Positions 7,063 to 10,411 of a stretch of 10,411 nt of DNA are shown here, one piece after another (within the stretch, counting starts at the first letter, position 1; each line of letters starts with the position of its first letter). The DNA comes from CAZFIM01 sp964519615. Lineage in GTDB: Bacteria; Chloroflexota; Dehalococcoidia; GIF9; UBA5629. The DNA lies in the NCBI GenBank assembly GCA_964519615.1, contig CAZFIM010000078.1, positions 1-10,411 on the forward strand, written 5' to 3'. Under the pieces are notes generated by a model, which saw only the letters and a program-made list of their open reading frames with translations, searched no databases and was not told where the DNA came from. The position numbers and the translations under genes were made by a program.

Positions 7063-8403
7063 TTAAAACCGGGCACGGACAAATGCCGCTGCATTCTCTC
7101 CTGCCAGGTATCCGGTGGAGAAGGCGGCCTGCAAATTAAACCCGCCGGTATCGGCATCTATATCCATCACCTCTCCGCAAAAATACAGGCCCCGCACCAG
7201 TCGGGAAGCCATAGTACGCGGATCAATCTCTTTAAGCGATATCCCTCCCGCCGTTACCATAGCGGAGCTGAGCGGCAGAGTACCGGTGATGGTAAAGGGC
7301 AGCGCTTTGAGCAAACGCAATAGTCTTTCTCTCTCTTCCGCTGTTATCTGATTTCCCGGCTTGCTCCCGGATATCCCCGTCATTTCGATAAAGGGCTTTA
7401 TCATCTTCTGCGGGAGAAGTTCCTTAAGCAGATTACGGTAATTCCTGTTGCTGAAATCGTCGAAGTATTGCTGCAGCTTGCTGCGCAACTGCGCTGTGGT
7501 GAGCGATGGGTAAAGATCGATTGTGACGCTTGCCGGTCCTTGCGCAAGCGCGTCGACGATCGCCAGACTCATCTGAAGGGCAATAGGCCCGCCGATGCCG
7601 AGATGAGTAAACACCATGTCTCCCGTTCGGCTTTCTATCAACGGGCGGCGCGGACGTCTTCCCCCTATACCCCGGCCGGCATCGGCAAGCGGAGTTAAAC
7701 CCGGGATTATATCACCGGGCAGGCAGCTATAAGAGCTAAGACGCACATTACGTAAGCTCACACCCTGCATAGAAGCCGCCCGTTCCTTTTCCTTCACCGC
7801 CAGCGGCACAAGAGCAGGACGTAGAGGAACGATGGTATGCCCCAGAGCGGAAGCCATACGGCAGCCGTCACCGGACGAACCGGTGGCAGGGTATGATGCC
7901 CCTCCCGTCGCTATAATGACCGCACTTGCGGGATAGAAACGTCTACCGGCGCGGACACCGAGAATACGACCTTTTTCTATTTCTATACTGCTGGCTGCAG
8001 AACGTGTTATCAGCCGCACATCGCCTGTACCCATATAGTTGCCCAGGGCATTCACTATATCCGTAGACCTATCAGAAGCAGGGAAAACGCGCCCATCCGG
8101 CTCCACTTTAACCTCTACCCCGCAGCGCGCCAGCAGCGCCAGCAGTTCATCCCTGAAAAAATGATTGAAAGCGGCGTAAAGGAAACGGCCGCCAGTACCG
8201 TAGCGCAGAATAAAATCATCAAGCTCTGCCGTATTTGTCACGTTACAGCGTGTCTTACCGCTTACGCGCACTTTTCTACCGGCAGATGCCATTTTTTCCA
8301 GCACAAGCACGGCAGCTCCCACCTCCCCCGCCCGTCCGGCAGCCATCATACCGGCTGCACCGGCACCTATTACTATCAAGCTCTTTTGTTCAGAGTGGGA
8401 CAA
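7063..8403 (-). CDS. BaiN/HI0933-family FAD-dependent oxidoreductase
   Basis: A cytoplasmic flavoprotein of 446 residues in the HI0933/YhiN family, which includes BaiN of bile-acid-transforming gut anaerobes; most members have no proven substrate. The N-terminal Rossmann fold binds FAD: IVIGAGAAGM (10-19, GxGxxG) with Glu36 at the end of the second strand, followed by the family hallmark GRKVRVSGKTRCNVTN (42-57). The C-terminal FAD-contact segment is CGEVMDIDADTGGFNLQAAF (409-428). Length is normal for the family. The only start upstream of the Rossmann motif in this frame is TTG at 8403, with a poor ribosome site (AGAGAG far upstream); a second TTG eight codons later is possible. It precedes larB by 88 bp on the same strand, but a metabolic connection is not evident. 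Confidence 0.92.
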   Translation of the reverse strand: MSHSEQKSLIVIGAGAAGMMAAGRAGEVGAAVLVLEKMASAGRKVRVSGKTRCNVTNTAELDDFILRYGTGGRFLYAAFNHFFRDELLALLARCGVEVKVEPDGRVFPASDRSTDIVNALGNYMGTGDVRLITRSAASSIEIEKGRILGVRAGRRFYPASAVIIATGGASYPATGSSGDGCRMASALGHTIVPLRPALVPLAVKEKERAASMQGVSLRNVRLSSYSCLPGDIIPGLTPLADAGRGIGGRRPRRPLIESRTGDMVFTHLGIGGPIALQMSLAIVDALAQGPASVTIDLYPSLTTAQLRSKLQQYFDDFSNRNYRNLLKELLPQKMIKPFIEMTGISGSKPGNQITAEERERLLRLLKALPFTITGTLPLSSAMVTAGGISLKEIDPRTMASRLVRGLYFCGEVMDIDADTGGFNLQAAFSTGYLAGENAAAFVRARF

Positions 8404-8410
8404 AACGCTG

Positions 8411-8509
8411 TTATCTCTCTTTACCGTCGTTGCGCTTAGTCACCATGAGAAACAGACAGATGAAAATATAAGGAGGAAAAATATAGCAGGTTCTTTTACT
8501 GCTCTCCAT
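8411..8509 (-). CDS. Possible 32-residue single-span membrane ORF
   Basis: An ATG-started frame of 32 codons fills most of the gap between the lipoprotein and flavoprotein genes and ends (TAA) 7 bp before the TTG of the latter. The product would have a polar start, a hydrophobic stretch of about 15 residues (YIFPPYIFICLFLMV, 9-23) and a basic end (TKRNDGKER), the usual look of a small one-pass membrane protein. Against it: no clear ribosome site before the ATG, and A+T-rich intergenic DNA readily yields such frames. No family is recognised. Confidence 0.25.
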   Translation of the reverse strand: MESSKRTCYIFPPYIFICLFLMVTKRNDGKER

Positions 8510-8532
8510 ACTATGCTGCCAAAAATAACTTC

Positions 8533-9963
8533 TTAAGGGTAGATACCCTGTACCCTGATCATCCAATTGGCAGTCTCAGGATCGTAATCGGCACCTTCCT
8601 CTTTCTTAGTTTCTCCCGGCTTTAACAGCACCTCCTTGGCTGCATATGAATGCCTGTTGGGGCTGCTGTTGTCTACCCCGATTACTATGCAATCATCTTC
8701 GCTCTGGCTGTTGGTAATGATTCTGACATAAAAATCGCCTTCGCACAGTACGTCGGGCACTTTCACCGCTATCCATTTAGCCTTGTCCTGGCTGAAAACA
8801 TCCCATTTAAACTCATCTTCCCAGAGAATTTTTCTGCTGGACTGGTCCCTGATCCTGATCGTGAATTTTTTCTCGGTAACGCGGTTTGGATCCTTAATAT
8901 TGATATAGCCGTAGATCAACACCTTCTGAACTTCAAAAGGCACTGACGGCGGCGAAAAATTGACGAAATGCGATGTCGTAGTCCAGTGCCAGCCTTCATC
9001 TTCTCCATCATCGTAGCTCAATGCCAGCGGCACACCTTCTCCTTCAACACGGATAAACCAGTTAAGGTCACCATACCCGGCAGCGGGAGGCTTGGCCAGC
9101 TGTCCCATATTAGACCAGCCGGAGCGTACCTGGGCAATCTGTGTTTGTCCTTCACCGGGCAGCGGCGGACGGTCCCATCCTATAGCAATATTATTGCGCA
9201 CGGTACTTTGCCCCCCTACAGTGTACGAAAGCTCGCTATTGGTAACCAGCTCGACATGAAAATCACCGGTCACCTCCACAGAGGGTACTTTAATCTCTTT
9301 CCACCCCAGAGAACCTTCAAACACACGCCAGGGGAAGTCCTGGGACCAGAGCAGTGTGCTCCTGTCCTCACTCCAGATACGCAATGTAATGTGACGTGAA
9401 TCCAGCTCTTTGAGGTTATCCAGTACGGCCTCACCGTAAACCAGTATTTTATCGATTTTAAAGGGCTTTGCCTGCGAAGTGAAATGTACTATCTGGCCCA
9501 GTCCGCCAACGGCATAATGCTGTCCAAGGCTGACGCCGCTGTCATATTGAATTGTATACGGATTCCAGTCATATACCGCTAAAACAGCACTGTACTTCTC
9601 TATTGACAGCCTGTAACTGCCGGCGATGTCGCCCCGTACAGCAAACGTCACCTCTTTGTGGCTGTCTGCTTCGATAGATACATCCTGCCGGGCGATCTCG
9701 CTTCCCTCTTTCAGCAAAACGGCGGTATATGTCCCGGCTGCGTCTCCGCTGTTGCTCACGGTTGCCGTAACAGCCGCGCTCTCTCCCACCATTATTCCCG
9801 AGGGATTTATTGCAAGCTTCTCAATTTCAAATTTGACCTTCCCCTCATCGGGAGGCTCTTCTTCAGGAAGGAAAAAATCGCAGCCGCTCAGAGAACCGAC
9901 GAATAGCGTTAATGCTAATAATAACAGCGGGGTAATTGTCTTGAGTATCTTTTTATGTACCAC
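8533..9963 (-). CDS. Secreted lipoprotein with CARDB-like domain and a duplicated C-terminal domain
   Basis: This 476-residue protein begins with a basic N-terminus, a hydrophobic core (about 11-24) and a lipobox LSGC (25-28), so Cys28 should be lipidated and the rest held on the outer face of the membrane. An acidic linker (34-40) leads to a CARDB/Ig-like domain (about 43-130) with the 'VSNSGDAAGTYTAVL' strand pattern. Two related ~165-residue domains follow, about 138-308 and 314-474. Both start YDSG or YDDG, share HFTSQAKPFKIDKILVYG versus NFSPPSVPFEVQKVLIYG, share GDFHVELVTNS versus GDFYVRIITNS, and end NWFIRVEG or NWMIRVQG. No catalytic motif is seen; binding to a surface or polymer is a guess. 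Start is GTG at 9963, with GGTGA 4 nt upstream. Confidence 0.85.
   Translation of the reverse strand: MVHKKILKTITPLLLLALTLFVGSLSGCDFFLPEEEPPDEGKVKFEIEKLAINPSGIMVGESAAVTATVSNSGDAAGTYTAVLLKEGSEIARQDVSIEADSHKEVTFAVRGDIAGSYRLSIEKYSAVLAVYDWNPYTIQYDSGVSLGQHYAVGGLGQIVHFTSQAKPFKIDKILVYGEAVLDNLKELDSRHITLRIWSEDRSTLLWSQDFPWRVFEGSLGWKEIKVPSVEVTGDFHVELVTNSELSYTVGGQSTVRNNIAIGWDRPPLPGEGQTQIAQVRSGWSNMGQLAKPPAAGYGDLNWFIRVEGEGVPLALSYDDGEDEGWHWTTTSHFVNFSPPSVPFEVQKVLIYGYINIKDPNRVTEKKFTIRIRDQSSRKILWEDEFKWDVFSQDKAKWIAVKVPDVLCEGDFYVRIITNSQSEDDCIVIGVDNSSPNRHSYAAKEVLLKPGETKKEEGADYDPETANWMIRVQGIYP
8536..8549. repeat. Perfect 14-bp palindrome at the lipoprotein stop codon
   Basis: AGGGTAGATACCCT reads as AGGGTATCTACCCT on the other strand and folds as GGGT-ATCT-ACCC or longer. 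On the minus strand it ends right at the TAA stop of the lipoprotein gene, and a TTATTTTT tract begins about 9 nt later. This distance is long for an intrinsic terminator, but the hairpin could protect or end the mRNA. A second CAGGGTA copy lies just upstream. Confidence 0.35.
8542..9552 (-). repeat. Tandem domain duplication within the lipoprotein
   Basis: Protein-level repeat only: copy 1 lies at about 9552-9040 (residues 138-308) and copy 2 at about 9024-8542 (residues 314-474). Matching landmarks occur in the same order in both: Y-D-x-G, F-x-S/P-x-x-x-P-F, KILVYG/KVLIYG, TLRIW/TIRIR, WSQDFPWRVF/WEDEFKWDVF, KVPSV/KVPDV, GDF, TNS, I-x-IG-x-D and NW-x-IRV-x-G. DNA identity is low, so the duplication is old. 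Confidence 0.75.
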
Positions 9964-10010
9964 TCTATCACCAATATCAATGAGTATTGCCTTATTACTA
10001 TATACGGTAT

Positions 10011-10029
10011 CGATGAAAAAAGTTCATCG
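10011..10029. promoter_or_regulatory. Inverted repeat at the lipoprotein transcription start
   Basis: CGATGAA (10011-10017) and TTCATCG (10023-10029) are perfect 7-bp arms around a 5-bp spacer. The repeat begins at the predicted start point (about 10030) of lipoprotein transcription, where a bound repressor would block initiation; alternatively it forms a hairpin at the 5' end of the mRNA. No T tract follows it in a terminator arrangement. Confidence 0.4.
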
Positions 10030-10036
10030 CGTAGAT

Positions 10037-10067
10037 ATTATACCTTTTAGTACCTGCTTAAAGTCAA
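10037..10067 (-). promoter_or_regulatory. Predicted promoter for the lipoprotein gene
   Basis: On the minus strand TTGACT (10067-10062) and a perfect TATAAT (10042-10037) are present, but with a 19-bp spacer that is longer than ideal. The start would be near 10030, with a leader of about 67 nt to the GTG at 9963. The strong -10 makes it the best candidate in the 215-bp divergent region. Confidence 0.4.
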
Positions 10068-10095
10068 AGTTCAGTCGTACCACCCGCAATACCCC

Positions 10096-10123
10096 TTGAC
10101 AAATCAGAAAAAATCTCTATAAT
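10096..10123 (+). promoter_or_regulatory. Consensus promoter of the padR-type gene
   Basis: Perfect TTGACA (10096-10101) and perfect TATAAT (10118-10123) with a 16-bp spacer make this the strongest promoter in the window. Transcription should start near 10130, inside the adjoining palindrome, giving a leader of about 50 nt before the ATG at 10179. Such a strong core suggests it is kept in check by a repressor. Confidence 0.75.
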
Positions 10124-10137
10124 ATATCTAGATATAT
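10122..10137. promoter_or_regulatory. Perfect 16-bp palindrome, probable PadR operator
   Basis: ATATATCTAGATATAT is a perfect dyad that overlaps the last two bases of the padR -10 hexamer and covers the predicted start point. PadR-type repressors commonly bind such A+T-rich dyads and control their own genes, so this is the likely self-regulatory site (inference). Confidence 0.5.
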
Positions 10138-10154
10138 CGTGATAATACGTTATA
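10133..10154. promoter_or_regulatory. Second, imperfect dyad in the padR leader
   Basis: The arms TATAtCGT (10133-10140) and ACGtTATA (10147-10154) match at 7 of 8 positions about a 6-bp centre. It overlaps the end of the 16-bp palindrome, so it may be a second operator half or an alternative repressor site in the leader. Confidence 0.3.
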
Positions 10155-10178
10155 AAGCTGGTATGGAGGTAAGAAAGA

Positions 10179-10411
10179 ATGTTCGGAGGGAGAATGTTCA
10201 GAGGAATGGACTATTCTCACGGTTTCCGCGGCGAAAGCCCCTTCCAAAAAGGAGACCTTAAATACGTTATTCTGGATCTCCTTAAAGAGAAGCCTCGCTA
10301 CGGATACGATATCATCCGTTCGCTTGAAGAAAAGTCACATGGTTTCTACAGCCCCAGCCCCGGTGTAGTATACCCTACACTGCAGATGCTGGAGGAGATA
10401 GGCTATGCCGT
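10179..10411 (+). CDS. PadR-family transcriptional regulator (5' part, runs off the window)
   Basis: The first 77 codons of a PadR-type winged-helix repressor are present; the end is beyond the window. The start ATG at 10179 is fixed by a perfect GGAGGT (10165-10170) 8 nt upstream. After a Gly/Phe/Arg-rich lead of about 20 residues comes the PadR DNA-binding domain: GDLKYVILDLLKEKPRYGYD (25-44), then EE as part of IIRSLEEKSHG, then SPGVVYPTLQMLEEIGYAV (60-78, the last codon incomplete), with the recognition-helix motif YPTLQMLE typical of the family. PadR proteins repress nearby genes, often transporters or stress genes, and lift off on ligand binding; the genes controlled here may lie downstream, and the divergent lipoprotein is another possible target. 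The leader-rich N-terminus is common among PadR proteins of this kind. Confidence 0.92.
   Translation, partial: MFGGRMFRGMDYSHGFRGESPFQKGDLKYVILDLLKEKPRYGYDIIRSLEEKSHGFYSPSPGVVYPTLQMLEEIGYA

Noticed and set aside
8471..8476. AGGAGG ribosome-site consensus on the plus strand
   Set aside because: No start codon with an extended frame follows at suitable distance on that strand; within the minus strand it is simply a CCTCCT part of the small candidate frame.
9626..10099. 157-codon plus-strand open frame that crosses the lipoprotein start
   Set aside because: It is mostly antisense to the lipoprotein signal peptide and CARDB-like domain and has no good ribosome site or recognisable domain.
1..10411. 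CRISPR arrays, insertion sequences, tRNA or rRNA genes, prophage or toxin-antitoxin modules
   Set aside because: I found no regularly spaced direct repeats, transposase-like frames, cloverleaf candidates or phage-type proteins on either strand.

Overview
The window is a gene-dense bacterial segment of roughly half G+C. It looks like chromosomal DNA of an anaerobe: it carries nickel-pincer (Lar) cofactor genes with a cysteine-rich LarE, a BaiN/HI0933-type flavoprotein, a PadR regulator and a secreted lipoprotein with a CARDB-like domain. That lipoprotein style, together with the LemA and GIY-YIG genes, recalls Dehalococcoidia (Chloroflexota) or anaerobic Firmicutes. This is an impression, not a demonstrated assignment. 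I see no rRNA, tRNA, CRISPR array, insertion sequence or phage gene.

Layout. Positions 1-1607 (+) hold a two-gene YtrB-like ABC exporter, an ATPase followed by a six-helix permease. It meets a long minus-strand block tail to tail with only 7 bp between stop codons. Read in its own direction, from 9963 down to 1615, the minus block encodes: a duplicated-domain lipoprotein, a possible 32-codon membrane ORF, a BaiN-type flavoprotein, larB, larE, larC, a GIY-YIG (DUF123) nuclease-like protein, a GIDE-LemA membrane protein and a HEAT-repeat protein. The gene junctions larB/larE and larE/larC overlap and larC/GIY-YIG are 5 bp apart, so these four form a tight operon. At the right edge a PadR-type regulator starts on the plus strand and runs off the window. 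It is divergent from the lipoprotein gene across a 215-bp control region.

How the genes work together. LarB, LarE and LarC make the nickel-pincer nucleotide cofactor from nicotinic acid adenine dinucleotide by carboxylation and hydrolysis, then sulfur insertion, then CTP-dependent nickel insertion. No LarA-type racemase or epimerase that would use the cofactor, and no nickel transporter, is in this window, so the client enzyme must lie elsewhere. I infer four promoters from sequence: before padR, before the lipoprotein, before larB (inside the block) and before the GIDE-LemA gene. The larB and lemA promoters help decide starts: both favour internal ATG codons over the longest open frames. The most interesting points are the LarE cysteine pattern, the GIDE-LemA fusion downstream of a lar operon, the duplicated lipoprotein domain, and the perfect 16-bp palindrome overlapping the padR promoter. 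No gap between genes exceeds 300 bp.
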